Part shown: piece by piece, positions 1 to 7,421 of the stretch
How positions within the stretch are numbered: position 1 is the first letter of the stretch
Layout of the letters: each line of letters begins with the position of its first letter
Assembly (NCBI GenBank): GCA_025458665.1
Contig: JALOSG010000084.1
Location: 1-10,637, forward strand
Reading direction: 5' to 3'
From: Serpentinimonas sp.
Lineage (GTDB): Bacteria > Pseudomonadota > Gammaproteobacteria > Burkholderiales > Burkholderiaceae_C
Length of the DNA: 10,637 bases
Made by a program: the position numbers and the translations under genes
Notes under the pieces: generated by a model
Told to the model about the DNA's origin: nothing
Databases searched by the model: none
Seen by the model: only the letters and a program-made list of their open reading frames with translations

Positions 1-2334
1 GCCGACGTGGCGGATGTGTTCTTTGCCCCGGCCGATGCCACCTCCTATGTGCGCCTGGACGGCCGCACCGTGGTGAGCCTGGGGATCGTGCGGCAGGCGC
101 AGTCCAACAGCGTGGACATTTCCGACGGCGTGCAGCGGGTGGTGCAGACCATCAACGCGCAGGGCAGCGAGTTCGAGGTGAAGGTCGTGGCCGACGATGC
201 GGTCTTCATCCGTGGCGCCATCCGCGAGGTGCTGGGCAGCCTGGTGTTGTCGGTGGTGATTGTGATTGCGGTGGTGGGCGTGTTCCTGGGCCGCTGGCGG
301 CCTACGCTGGTGCCAGCGCTGGCCATTCCCATCTCGCTCATCGGTACGCTGGCCGCCATCTGGTTGCTGGGGTTTTCCGTCAACCTGCTCACGCTGCTGG
401 CGCTGGTGCTGGCCAGCGGGCTGGTGGTGGACGACACCATCGTGGTGCTGGAAAACATACAGCGCCGCCGCAGCGCTGCCGGTGGTGGGCTGGGGCCACG
501 GGCGGCTGCCGTGCTGGGCACGCGCGAGGTGTTCTTTGCCATCGTGGCCACCACGGCCACGCTGGTGTCGGTGTTCCTGCCCATTTCTTTTTTGCCGTCG
601 TCGGCCGGACGGCTGTTTGCCGAGTTCGGCTTCGTGATGGCCGCGGCGGTGGCGTTGTCGTCGTTCGTGGCCTTGTCCCTGGGGCCGATGATTGCTTCGC
701 GCCTGCCGCAAGACACGGCGCCCAGCCACCTGCAGCGTCGCCTGAGCCGTTTTGGTGAGCGTTGTCTGCGGGTGTACCAGCGTGCGCTGGGCGCGGTGCT
801 GCGCCGTCCCTGGTGGCTGGTGGCGCTGTCGGTGTTGCTGGCTGCTCTGGCGGTGCTGGGTTCCCAGCGGCTGGTGCAGGAAATCACGCCAGTGGAAGAC
901 CGCGGCGTGCTGCAGATACGCCTGGACGGGCCCGATGGCACCGGGCTGTCCTACATCGACCGCCAGCTGGAGCAGGCGCTGCTGGCGGTGGAGCCGTTGC
1001 GGGCCGAAGGCCTGGTGGCGCAGGTTTACACCATCACTGGCCGTTGGGACCCCAACCGTGCGGAAATTGTGGCGCCCCTGAGCGACTGGGCGGCACGTGA
1101 GGAGACCCAGCAGCAGATTGCGCAGCGCGTCATGGCGCAGTTACGGGGGCTGCCCGGTGCGCAGGTGCGCGTGATTGGCGGCAACAGCCTGGGCCTGCGT
1201 GGCGCCGATGGCGGGCTGAGCATGGCCATCACGGGGGACCAGCACACCGCCATTGCCGATGCCGCCTTCGCCTTTGCGGCGAAGATAGAAGAGCGCCTTC
1301 CCCGGGTGCAGGACGTGCGCGTGGACTGGCAGGCTACGCAGCCGCAACTGACCCTGCGCATAGACCGTGACCGTGCCAGCCAGCTGGGCGTGCCGCCCGA
1401 TGGGCTGGACGCCTTGCTGCGCGCCATGGTGGACGGCTACGAGGTGACCCAGATGGAGGCGGGCGACCGCCGCTTGCCGGTGTTTCTGGAGTCCAGCCAG
1501 CGCGGCGCCACCGACCCGCAGGACCTGCTCATGGTGAATGTGCGCAGCACCAGTGGCGCGCTGGTGCCACTGTCGCAGTTTGTGGTGCTGGAGGAAACCG
1601 CCATTGCCGCCGAACTGAACCGGCTGGGCCAGCGCCGTGCCGTGGAAATGAGCGCCGTGCCTGCCGAAGGTTACCCGCTCCCCGAAGCGGTGGAGGAACT
1701 GCGTGCTCTGGCCAGCGCCGAGCTGCCGCCGGGCATGACGCTGTTGTTCCAGGGCGATGCAGCGCTGCTGGAGGAAACCTCCCGCGACATGATGATCACT
1801 TTCGGCATTGCGCTGCTGGTGGTATTCCTGGTTCTGGTGGCGCAGTTCGAAAGCGTGACCAGCGCTTCGGTGGTGATGCTGACCGTGCCCTTTGGCCTGG
1901 CTGCGGCGGTGTTTGCCATGCTGATGGCCGGTGTGACGCTGAACATTTACAGCCAGATTGGCCTGCTGCTGCTGGTGGGTGTGATGGCCAAGAACAGCAT
2001 TCTCATGGTGGAGTTTGCCGACCAGTTGCGCGATGCTGGGCGCAGTGTGGCCGAGGCCGCGTTCGAGGCGGCATGCACCCGCCTGCGCCCCATCATGATG
2101 ACCATGAGTTCCACCGTACTCGGTGCGCTGCCGCTGGTGCTGGGGACCGGTCCGGGTTCGGAGTCGCGGGCGGCCATTGGTGCCGTGATTTTTGGCGGGT
2201 TGTCGCTGGCGGCTCTGTTCACGCTGTTCCTCACGCCGGTGCTGTACCTGGGCGTGGCGCGCTTTGCCAAGCCGCGCGCCCACCACGCGGAGTTGCTGGA
2301 GGCCGAACTGACGGCCCAGAACCCCGGCCAGTGA
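1..2334 (+). CDS. RND efflux permease, HAE-1 family (5' end outside window)
   Basis: Inner-membrane proton-driven permease of a tripartite drug-efflux pump. The frame is open from base 1 and ends at TGA 2332-2334, so 777 residues are present. Full-length members have about 1020-1050, so TM1 and the first porter half lie upstream. Residues here count from base 1. Helices TM2-TM6 fall at about 78-230. The TM4 motif GLVVDDTIVVLENIQR holds the paired acidic proton-relay residues D144/D145 (AcrB D407/D408). TM7 at about 270-290 leads into the second porter/docking domain (about 290-590), followed by TM8-TM12. TM10 GVMAKNSILMVEFAD carries K664 (AcrB K940), and RLRPIMMT begins TM11 (AcrB R971 region). 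The proton-relay residues visible here are intact, so the protein looks functional. The membrane-fusion partner is probably upstream. Substrate and exact subfamily cannot be told from this part. The gene converges on ureG with 6 bases between stops. Confidence 0.95.
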   Translation, partial: ADVADVFFAPADATSYVRLDGRTVVSLGIVRQAQSNSVDISDGVQRVVQTINAQGSEFEVKVVADDAVFIRGAIREVLGSLVLSVVIVIAVVGVFLGRWRPTLVPALAIPISLIGTLAAIWLLGFSVNLLTLLALVLASGLVVDDTIVVLENIQRRRSAAGGGLGPRAAAVLGTREVFFAIVATTATLVSVFLPISFLPSSAGRLFAEFGFVMAAAVALSSFVALSLGPMIASRLPQDTAPSHLQRRLSRFGERCLRVYQRALGAVLRRPWWLVALSVLLAALAVLGSQRLVQEITPVEDRGVLQIRLDGPDGTGLSYIDRQLEQALLAVEPLRAEGLVAQVYTITGRWDPNRAEIVAPLSDWAAREETQQQIAQRVMAQLRGLPGAQVRVIGGNSLGLRGADGGLSMAITGDQHTAIADAAFAFAAKIEERLPRVQDVRVDWQATQPQLTLRIDRDRASQLGVPPDGLDALLRAMVDGYEVTQMEAGDRRLPVFLESSQRGATDPQDLLMVNVRSTSGALVPLSQFVVLEETAIAAELNRLGQRRAVEMSAVPAEGYPLPEAVEELRALASAELPPGMTLLFQGDAALLEETSRDMMITFGIALLVVFLVLVAQFESVTSASVVMLTVPFGLAAAVFAMLMAGVTLNIYSQIGLLLLVGVMAKNSILMVEFADQLRDAGRSVAEAAFEAACTRLRPIMMTMSSTVLGALPLVLGTGPGSESRAAIGAVIFGGLSLAALFTLFLTPVLYLGVARFAKPRAHHAELLEAELTAQNPGQ

Positions 2335-2340
2335 ACGCGC

Positions 2341-3003
2341 TCAGCCCGCCTGCAGCATGCCGCGCTGCTCGATGAAGCGCACCACCTCGTCCACGCCGGC
2401 CAGCGTTTTCAGGTTGGTCATGACCCAGGGGCGGCGTGCCGTGTCCGGGCGCATGCGGGCGGTGTCGGCCTTCATCACTTCCAGGTCGGCGCCCACGTGG
2501 GGGGCCAGGTCGGTCTTGTTGATGACGAACAGGTCGCTCTTGGTGATGCCGGGGCCGCCCTTGCGCGGAATTTTCTCGCCGGCCGCCACGTCGATCACAT
2601 AAATGGTGAGGTCGGAGAGTTCGGGGCTGAAGGTGGCCGCGAGGTTGTCGCCGCCCGACTCGATGAACACCACATCGGCATTGGGGAACTGGGCCAGCAT
2701 GCGGTCGATGGCTTCGAGGTTGATGGATGCGTCTTCGCGGATGGCGGTGTGCGGGCAGCCGCCGGTTTCGACGCCCATGATGCGCTCGGCCGGCAAGGCA
2801 CCGCTCACGGTGAGGATGCGCTGGTCTTCCTTGGTGTAGATGTCGTTGGTGATGGCCACCAGGTCGTAGCGCTGGCGCATGGCCTTGCAGAGCATTTCCA
2901 GCAGCGTGGTTTTGCCGGAACCCACCGGGCCGCCTATGCCCACGCGCAGTGGGGGCAGGTGTTTGGTGCGGCCGGGAATCTGGTGCATGGCAGGTGCGTT
3001 CAT
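2341..3003 (-). CDS. ureG: Urease accessory GTPase UreG
   Basis: SIMIBI-class GTPase that powers nickel insertion into apo-urease together with UreE, UreF and UreD, in the cytoplasm. The 220 residues fit the family (about 200-225). Visible motifs are the P-loop GGPVGSGKTT (24-33), the metal-binding CPH motif (C83-P84-H85), ESGGDN (115-120) and the guanine-specificity motif NKTD (162-165). The ATG at 3003 overlaps the ureF stop as ATGA, so translation is probably coupled; no clear Shine-Dalgarno precedes it. A second ATG five codons later (2988) is possible, since the first residues before HLPPLRVGIGG are poorly conserved in the family. The same frame stays open far upstream across ureF, but that is a shadow and not a fusion. 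It is the last gene of the cluster, and no hairpin-plus-T-run terminator follows it. Confidence 0.97.
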   Translation of the reverse strand: MNAPAMHQIPGRTKHLPPLRVGIGGPVGSGKTTLLEMLCKAMRQRYDLVAITNDIYTKEDQRILTVSGALPAERIMGVETGGCPHTAIREDASINLEAIDRMLAQFPNADVVFIESGGDNLAATFSPELSDLTIYVIDVAAGEKIPRKGGPGITKSDLFVINKTDLAPHVGADLEVMKADTARMRPDTARRPWVMTNLKTLAGVDEVVRFIEQRGMLQAG

Positions 3004-3728
3004 GATCGGAACAGGCGTGAGTACTGGGTTTCGTGGCGCGCCGACAGTATGGCGAGCATGGGGCTGAAGGCCTGGCGGTCTTCGTCGGGCAGCGCGGCGG
3101 CATGGGCCACCGCCTGCGGGATCTCGTGGTGCAGGCGCAGCAGGATGCGCTGGCCGCTGCTCTGGCCCAGCGGCACGCCTTTGAGGGCGGCCTGCACCAT
3201 GTTCTCGGCCCAGCCAAAGGCGTAGGCGGCCAGGGCTTGTTCCAGCGGCTGGCTGGGGGATGTGTGCAGGCTTAAGCCCAGGGCAAACGCCACCGGGTAG
3301 GTAGGTGTTTGCAGCGGCACCGGAAGCGCCGCCAGCGCTGCGGGAGGGAACTGCGGCAGTTGCAGCGTCTTGAGCCATTCCACCAGGGAGCGGCCCATCT
3401 GTTCGCTCTGCAGGCGCAGCTCGGCGGTTTCGCGGGTATGGCGCGACCACGCATCGAGTTCCTGCAGGCGTGGGTAGTCTTTCTGGTGCCATGCGGGTAC
3501 CGCCCGCGCCAGCACGGCCAGGTCGGCACGCGCCAGGCTCAGGTGCAGCTGGTCGGTGATCCACTGGCTGGCGCTGGCTTCGTCGTGCACCAGCCCGGCG
3601 TCTATGGCGGCCTCCAGCCCTTCCGAATAGGAAAACCCGCCGACAGGGAGCGCGGGCGATGCCAGCCACAACAGCGTGAGCAAGGCGGGCAGGCCGCCCT
3701 GCGGTGCTTCAGCCGTGGCTGTGGTCAT
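3000..3728 (-). CDS. ureF: Urease accessory protein UreF
   Basis: Helical chaperone that joins UreD and UreG in the urease activation complex and gates nickel transfer. The N-terminal family signature LASPALPVGGFSYSEGLE sits at about residues 22-38. Further recognisable stretches are PVAFALGLSL and AYAFGWAENMVQAALKGVPLGQ near the C-terminus. From the ATG at 3728 the protein has 242 residues, in the usual range. The frame stays open to an ATG at 3794, but those extra 22 residues are only the out-of-frame reading of the ureE His-rich tail (Thr-rich), so I reject that start. The 3728 start overlaps the end of ureE by 20 bases and has no convincing Shine-Dalgarno, so coupling to ureE is likely. 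The stop overlaps the ureG start (ATGA). The exact start is less certain than the identity. Confidence 0.94.
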   Translation of the reverse strand: MTTATAEAPQGGLPALLTLLWLASPALPVGGFSYSEGLEAAIDAGLVHDEASASQWITDQLHLSLARADLAVLARAVPAWHQKDYPRLQELDAWSRHTRETAELRLQSEQMGRSLVEWLKTLQLPQFPPAALAALPVPLQTPTYPVAFALGLSLHTSPSQPLEQALAAYAFGWAENMVQAALKGVPLGQSSGQRILLRLHHEIPQAVAHAAALPDEDRQAFSPMLAILSARHETQYSRLFRS

Positions 3729-4239
3729 GGTCGTGGCCGTGATGGTGTTCGTGGTCGTGGGCGTGCCCGTGCCCATGCCCGTGATGCCCGCCATAGGCTC
3801 CGGCCTCGGGCTCGAACGGCTCCTCCACCTCGCGCACGATCAGGTGCATCTGGCGCAGCATGTCGGCCAGCACATGGTCGGGCTCTATCTTCAGGTGGTC
3901 GGGCTGCAGTTCTATGGGCACATGGCGGTTGCCCAGGTGGTAGGCCGCGCGGGTCAGGTCGAAGGGGCTGCCGTGGGCCTGGCAGGCGGTGATGCGCAAC
4001 ACCTGCTGCGGGGCGGCCACCACGCGCAAAAAGCTGCCGTCCTGCGCCAGCAGCACATCGCCGCCACGCACCACGGTGCCCCGCGGCAGGAACACACCCA
4101 CGTGGCGGCCCTGGCTGTCGGTGGCATCGAAGCGGCTTTTCTGGCGCTGGTCCCAGTCCAGCGTGAGGGTGGCGGCGCGGTTCACCAGCGCGCGCGCCAG
4201 TCCCTGCCCCTGGGGAATTCGTTTGGAAACTTGCAGCAT
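3709..4239 (-). CDS. ureE: Urease nickel metallochaperone UreE
   Basis: Nickel-binding chaperone that delivers Ni to UreG/urease. From ATG 4239 the protein has 176 residues. It starts MLQVSKRIPQGQ, followed by the peptide-binding-like domain (LPRGTVVRGGDVLLAQDG) and the metal-binding domain with AYHLGNRHVPIEL, whose second His corresponds to the conserved dimer-interface nickel ligand. The last 27 residues (150-176) are a His-rich tail with 14 His among Gly and Asp, comparable to the tail of Klebsiella UreE. A GTG at 4266 would add nine residues (MPSGLYSSP), but the family usually begins near MLQV, so the ATG is preferred. No strong Shine-Dalgarno is visible. It lies 45 bases after ureC with a stem-loop in between, and its tail codons overlap the ureF start. 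Confidence 0.96.
   Translation of the reverse strand: MLQVSKRIPQGQGLARALVNRAATLTLDWDQRQKSRFDATDSQGRHVGVFLPRGTVVRGGDVLLAQDGSFLRVVAAPQQVLRITACQAHGSPFDLTRAAYHLGNRHVPIELQPDHLKIEPDHVLADMLRQMHLIVREVEEPFEPEAGAYGGHHGHGHGHAHDHEHHHGHDHDHSHG
3712..3792 (-). repeat. His-codon-rich low-complexity tract (UreE tail)
   Basis: This tract of 27 codons alternates CAC/CAT with GGC, GAC and similar codons and encodes the UreE nickel-binding tail (14 His). Its near-dinucleotide codon pattern makes it a likely site for length change by slippage. It also contains the ureF start codon at 3726-3728, so unit changes here would alter the sequence just upstream of ureF initiation. Confidence 0.8.
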
Positions 4240-4261
4240 GGGAGAACTGTACAGCCCTGAA

Positions 4262-4281
4262 GGCACGCCGGAGCGCGTGCC
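4262..4281. other. Stem-loop between ureC and ureE
   Basis: Perfect 7-base inverted repeat: GGCACGC at 4262-4268 pairs with GCGTGCC at 4275-4281 across a 6-base loop. It lies in the 45-base gap just after the ureC stop. On the transcribed (minus) strand it is not followed by a T-run, so it is not a classical intrinsic terminator. An RNA-stabilising or processing element separating structural from accessory genes is a reasonable reading, but unproven. Confidence 0.5.
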
Positions 4282-4284
4282 GGT

Positions 4285-6042
4285 TCAGAACAGGAAATAG
4301 CGCTGCGCCATGGGCAGCACGTGGGCGGGCTCGCACACCAGCAGTTGCCCGTCGGCGCGCACGGCGTAGGTTTGCGCATCGATCTCCATGACCGGGGTGT
4401 AGTCGTTCAGCACCATGTTGGCCTTGAACGCGGTGCGGCAGCCTTTGGCGGCCACCAGGCGCTTCTGCAGGCCAAAGCGTTCCTGTATGCCACCGGCCAG
4501 CCCGGCTTGCGACACGAAGGTGATCGAGGTTTTTGCCACCGCGCCGCCGTAGGAGGCGAACATGGGCCGGTAGTGCACCGGCTGCGGCGTGGGAATGGAG
4601 GCGTTGGGGTCGCCCATGGCGGCCGCGGCAATCATGCCGCCCTTCAGGATGAGCGCGGGCTTCACGCCGAAGAACGCGGGCTTCCACAGCACGATGTCGG
4701 CCCACTTGCCCACTTCCAGCGAACCGATCTCGTGGCTCAGGCCGTGCGCAATGGCGGGGTTGATGGTGTATTTGGCGATGTAGCGCTTGGCACGGAAGTT
4801 GTCGTTGCGGCTGTTCTGGTCGGCCGGGTGGCTGGGCCACAGCGACGCGCCCGTCGGCGGGGCCAGCCAGCCGCGCTGCACCTTCATCTTGTGGGCGGTC
4901 TGCCAGCAGCGGGAAATGGTCTCGCCCACGCGGCCCATGGCCTGGCTGTCGGAGGCAAAAATGCTGATGGCGCCCAGGTCGTGCAGGATGTCCTCGGCCG
5001 CGATGGTTTCTTTCCTGATGCGGCTTTCGGCAAACGCCAGGTCCTCGGGGATGGAGGCATCGAGGTGGTGGCACACCATGAGCATGTCCACATGCTCGTC
5101 GAGCGTGTTGGCGGTGTAGGGCCGTGTGGGGTTGGTGGAGGAGGGCAGCACGTTGGCTTCGCCCACCACCTTCATGATGTCGGGGGCGTGGCCGCCACCC
5201 GCGCCTTCGCAGTGGAAGGAGTGGATGCTGCGGCCCTTGAAGGCGGCAATGGAATCCTCCACAAAGCCGGACTCGTTGAGCGTGTCGGTGTGTATGGCCA
5301 CCTGCGTGTCGGTGGCTTCGGCCACATTCAGGCAGTTGTCTATGGCCGCTGGCGTGGTGCCCCAGTCTTCGTGCAGTTTCATGCCCAGCGCGCCGGCTTC
5401 AATCTGCTCCATCAGGCCCTGCGGCTCACTGGCGTTGCCTTTGCCCAGGAAACCCAGGTTCATGGGGAAGGCGTCGGCGGCCTGCAGCATGCGCTCCATG
5501 TTCCACGCGCCCGGCGTGCAGGTGGTGGCATTGGTGCCCGTGGCCGGCCCGGTACCGCCGCCGGTCATGGTGGTGATGCCCGACATGAGGGCTTCCTCGA
5601 TCTGCTGCGGGCAGATGAAGTGGATGTGGCTGTCGTAGCCGCCTGCGGTCACGATCATGCCTTCGCCCGCCAGCGCTTCGGTGGACGGACCAATGACGAT
5701 GTCCACGCCAGGCTGGGTGTCGGGGTTGCCGGCCTTGCCTATGCCCACAATGCGGCCGTCTTTCACGCCGATGTCGGCCTTGACGATGCCCCAGTGGTCC
5801 AGGATGAGGGCATTGGTGATGACCAGGTCCACCGCACCCTGTGCCCGGTTGCGCTGGCTCTGGCCCATGCCGTCGCGGATGGTCTTGCCACCGCCGAACT
5901 TCACTTCCTCGCCGTAGCCACCGGCGCGCAGGGTGAGGTCTTGTTCCACCTCGATGAAGAGGTCGGTATCGGCCAGGCGGACACGGTCCCCGACGGTGGG
6001 GCCGAACATGTCGGCGTAGGCGCTGCGAGAGATGCTGGCCAT
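4285..6042 (-). CDS. ureC: Urease alpha (catalytic) subunit UreC
   Basis: Nickel enzyme subunit of the amidohydrolase superfamily that hydrolyses urea to ammonia and carbamate, with UreA and UreB, in the cytoplasm. All bi-nickel ligands are visible: H139 and H141 in SHIHF, the carbamylated Lys K222 in MKLHEDWG, H251, H277 in FHCEG, and D365 in ASDSQAMG. The flap Cys-His is C324-H325. All are offset by +5 from Klebsiella numbering. The 585 residues exceed the usual 567-570. About 13 of the extra residues form an insertion at roughly 392-412, between KVQRG and NDNFR. The ATG at 6042 begins MASISRSAYADMFGPTVGD and has a GGAG motif at 6049-6052, which decides this start; the frame continues upstream through ureB but that part is not family-like. 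It starts 13 bases after the ureB stop. The C-terminus PMAQRYFLF is typical, so the enzyme looks intact. Confidence 0.99.
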   Translation of the reverse strand: MASISRSAYADMFGPTVGDRVRLADTDLFIEVEQDLTLRAGGYGEEVKFGGGKTIRDGMGQSQRNRAQGAVDLVITNALILDHWGIVKADIGVKDGRIVGIGKAGNPDTQPGVDIVIGPSTEALAGEGMIVTAGGYDSHIHFICPQQIEEALMSGITTMTGGGTGPATGTNATTCTPGAWNMERMLQAADAFPMNLGFLGKGNASEPQGLMEQIEAGALGMKLHEDWGTTPAAIDNCLNVAEATDTQVAIHTDTLNESGFVEDSIAAFKGRSIHSFHCEGAGGGHAPDIMKVVGEANVLPSSTNPTRPYTANTLDEHVDMLMVCHHLDASIPEDLAFAESRIRKETIAAEDILHDLGAISIFASDSQAMGRVGETISRCWQTAHKMKVQRGWLAPPTGASLWPSHPADQNSRNDNFRAKRYIAKYTINPAIAHGLSHEIGSLEVGKWADIVLWKPAFFGVKPALILKGGMIAAAAMGDPNASIPTPQPVHYRPMFASYGGAVAKTSITFVSQAGLAGGIQERFGLQKRLVAAKGCRTAFKANMVLNDYTPVMEIDAQTYAVRADGQLLVCEPAHVLPMAQRYFLF

Positions 6043-6055
6043 GCGTGCTCCGGGT

Positions 6056-6385
6056 TCAGGGTTTGCCGCCAGGGCGCCCGTCCAGGCGCCCATTGACCAG
6101 GCCACGGAAGCCTATGGCCACGCGCTCGCCGGCGTAGTCCACCAGTTCCACGGTGCGCTGCTGCCCGGGCTCGAAGCGCACCGCGGTGCCCGACGCGATG
6201 TTGAGCCGCATGCCACGCGCCGCATCGCGGTCGAACGACAGAGCGGCGTTGGTCTCGGCAAAGTGGTAGTGCGAGCCCACCTGAATGGGCCGTTCGGCGG
6301 TGTTCTTCACCACCAGCGTGGCGGTGCGCCGGCCGGGGTTGAGCGGGTGCTCGCCAAAGTCGATGAGGTACTGGCCGGGGATCAT
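6056..6385 (-). CDS. ureB: Urease beta subunit UreB
   Basis: Small structural subunit of bacterial urease, which packs with UreA and UreC into the (alpha-beta-gamma)3 trimer. The 109 residues match the family size. It starts MIPGQYLIDFG and carries the hallmark stretches VKNTAERPIQVGSHYHFAETN (about 26-46), FDRDAARGMRLNIASGTAVRFEPG and VELVDYAGERVAIGFRGLVNG. A good Shine-Dalgarno (GAGGAA on the minus strand, 6395-6400) precedes the ATG at suitable spacing. It follows ureJ by 13 bases and precedes ureC by 13 bases, consistent with one transcript. Confidence 0.98.
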   Translation of the reverse strand: MIPGQYLIDFGEHPLNPGRRTATLVVKNTAERPIQVGSHYHFAETNAALSFDRDAARGMRLNIASGTAVRFEPGQQRTVELVDYAGERVAIGFRGLVNGRLDGRPGGKP

Positions 6386-6398
6386 GTGGTCTGTTTCC

Positions 6399-7004
6399 TC
6401 AACCTGAAATCAGGGCCCAGCCCATGTTCAAACCCAGCAGGGCTACGGCACCACCAGTCAATCGGGGCAGCCACACGTGCGCCCGCTCGAGTCCCCGCCC
6501 GGCCAGTATGCCGACCGCGTGCAGGCAGGCAGTGCCCACCACCATGCCAGCCAGAGCCAGCCCGCCGTTCAATTCCTGTCCGTGGGCCGCGCCATGGAAC
6601 ACCGCGAACGTGCCCACGATGCCCGCAATCCAAGGCTCGGCAAGGCGAACCTTGACCGCCAGCAGCAAGCCGACGACCAACATCGACGCTGCGATCATGG
6701 GCTCTATGGCCGGCAAAGCCAGCCCGGCGCTGGCCAGCAAAGCTCCCGACAGCAGTAGCACGGCGAACGTCAGTGGCGCCAACCAGATGCGCCGGGTGCT
6801 GACTGCGCTCCAGATACCCACAGCCACCATGGCGGCCAGGTGGTCAAGACCCGTCACAGGGTGCAGGAAGCCACTTAGAAACCCGTGGTGTCCGCCAGTG
6901 TGTTCGCCCACATGGGCCCACACCGCCGGGCTGGCGACGGCGAGCAGACACAGGGCCCCCCACTGCGCTGCGCGGTAGGGGTTGCGGGTGGGGGTGGCAT
7001 TCAT
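6399..7004 (-). CDS. ureJ: HupE/UreJ-family nickel permease
   Basis: Predicted inner-membrane nickel transporter feeding urease. The 201-residue product has an N-terminal signal-like helix (about 14-30, ending AVWA). A His-rich start of the mature chain (HVGEHTGGHH) follows, and then the HupE/UreJ signature HPVTGLDHLAAM, which contains the H-x5-D-H metal motif (H48, D54, H55). About six hydrophobic helices follow, including one with FHGAAHGQE, also conserved in the family. The ATG at 7004 is preferred over an upstream in-frame start at 7031 because AAGGA (minus strand, 7011-7015) precedes it. It sits between ureA and ureB, 42 bases after the ureA stop. UreJ/HupE members occur in other urease and hydrogenase operons, which supports nickel supply; transport itself is inferred. 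Confidence 0.93.
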   Translation of the reverse strand: MNATPTRNPYRAAQWGALCLLAVASPAVWAHVGEHTGGHHGFLSGFLHPVTGLDHLAAMVAVGIWSAVSTRRIWLAPLTFAVLLLSGALLASAGLALPAIEPMIAASMLVVGLLLAVKVRLAEPWIAGIVGTFAVFHGAAHGQELNGGLALAGMVVGTACLHAVGILAGRGLERAHVWLPRLTGGAVALLGLNMGWALISG

Positions 7005-7046
7005 AGGGTGTCCTTGGTCGGGTGAGGCCATCGGTGCGGCGGCAAT

Positions 7047-7349
7047 TCAGACAATGGGCTGGTGCACGGTGACCAGCTTGGTGCCATCGGGGAAGGTGGC
7101 TTCCACCTGGATGTCGTGGATCATTTCGGGCACACCCTCCATCACATCGTCGCGGGTGAGCACGTGGCGCCCGGCGCCCATGAGTTCGGCCACGGTGCGG
7201 CCATCGCGGGCGCCTTCCATGACGGCGGCGGTGATCAGGGCCACGGCTTCGGGGTAGTTGAGTTTGAGCCCGCGGGCCTTGCGCCGCTCGGCCAGCAGGG
7301 CGGCGGTGAAGATGAGCAGCTTGTCTTTTTCGCGGGGCGTCAGTTCCAT
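7047..7349 (-). CDS. ureA: Urease gamma subunit UreA
   Basis: Smallest structural subunit of urease. The 100 residues start MELTPREKDKLLIFTAALLA and continue with ERRKARGLKLNYPEAVALI, GARDGRTVAELM, and the C-terminal VEATFPDGTKLVTVHQPI, all hallmarks of UreA. The start at ATG 7349 is set by this conserved N-terminus. No Shine-Dalgarno is visible: the minus strand reads CTATCCTTTGCACC just before ATG. A sigma-54-like site lies 13 bases upstream of the ATG (7362-7377), so its predicted transcript would begin only about two bases before the start codon. It is the first gene of the cluster here; ureD, which often precedes ureA, is absent. Confidence 0.98.
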   Translation of the reverse strand: MELTPREKDKLLIFTAALLAERRKARGLKLNYPEAVALITAAVMEGARDGRTVAELMGAGRHVLTRDDVMEGVPEMIHDIQVEATFPDGTKLVTVHQPIV

Positions 7350-7361
7350 GGTGCAAAGGAT

Positions 7362-7377
7362 AGCAAGTACCGTACCG
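7362..7377 (-). promoter_or_regulatory. Candidate sigma-54 promoter for ureA operon
   Basis: The minus strand reads CGGTACGGTACTTGCT. Against the consensus TGGCACG-N4-TTGCW it matches 10 of 12 fixed positions, with the essential GG and GC doublets exactly 10 bases apart. The predicted +1 is near 7351, only about two bases from the ureA ATG. Sigma-54 control of urease would fit nitrogen regulation. No full enhancer-binding site was found near it. An extended -10-like TGCTATCCT overlaps, so a sigma-70 promoter is an alternative. Confidence 0.5.
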
Positions 7378-7405
7378 CCCCGCCACGCCCGCGTAGACGC
7401 CTTAG

Positions 7406-7421
7406 TGGCATGAAAGCTGCA
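7406..7421 (+). promoter_or_regulatory. Candidate sigma-54 promoter for the permease-kinase gene
   Basis: The plus strand reads TGGCATGAAAGCTGCA. It matches 10 of 12 fixed positions of TGGCACG-N4-TTGCW, including a perfect TGGCA -24 element and GG-N10-GC spacing. The predicted +1 is near 7432, directly before the GTG at 7433. If the true start is the internal GTG at 7520, the leader would be about 88 bases. It partly overlaps a small hairpin at 7416-7430. Confidence 0.5.

Noticed and set aside
2341..3669. A possible 442-residue UreG with a long N-terminal extension
   Set aside because: The upstream part is an out-of-frame reading of ureF (Arg/Pro/Ala-rich); real UreG starts at 3003 with an ATGA overlap.
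3729..3794. Longer UreF start at ATG 3794
   Set aside because: The added 22 residues are only the frame-shifted His tail of UreE and resemble no UreF N-terminus.
4321..6096. A 591-codon open frame on the plus strand opposite ureC
   Set aside because: It is a low-complexity Gly/His/Val-rich translation, antisense to ureC whose active-site residues are all intact.
7353..7364. Extended -10-like TGCTATCCT on the minus strand before ureA
   Set aside because: It has only a partial -10 match and no convincing -35, and it overlaps the better sigma-54-like site; kept only as an alternative.
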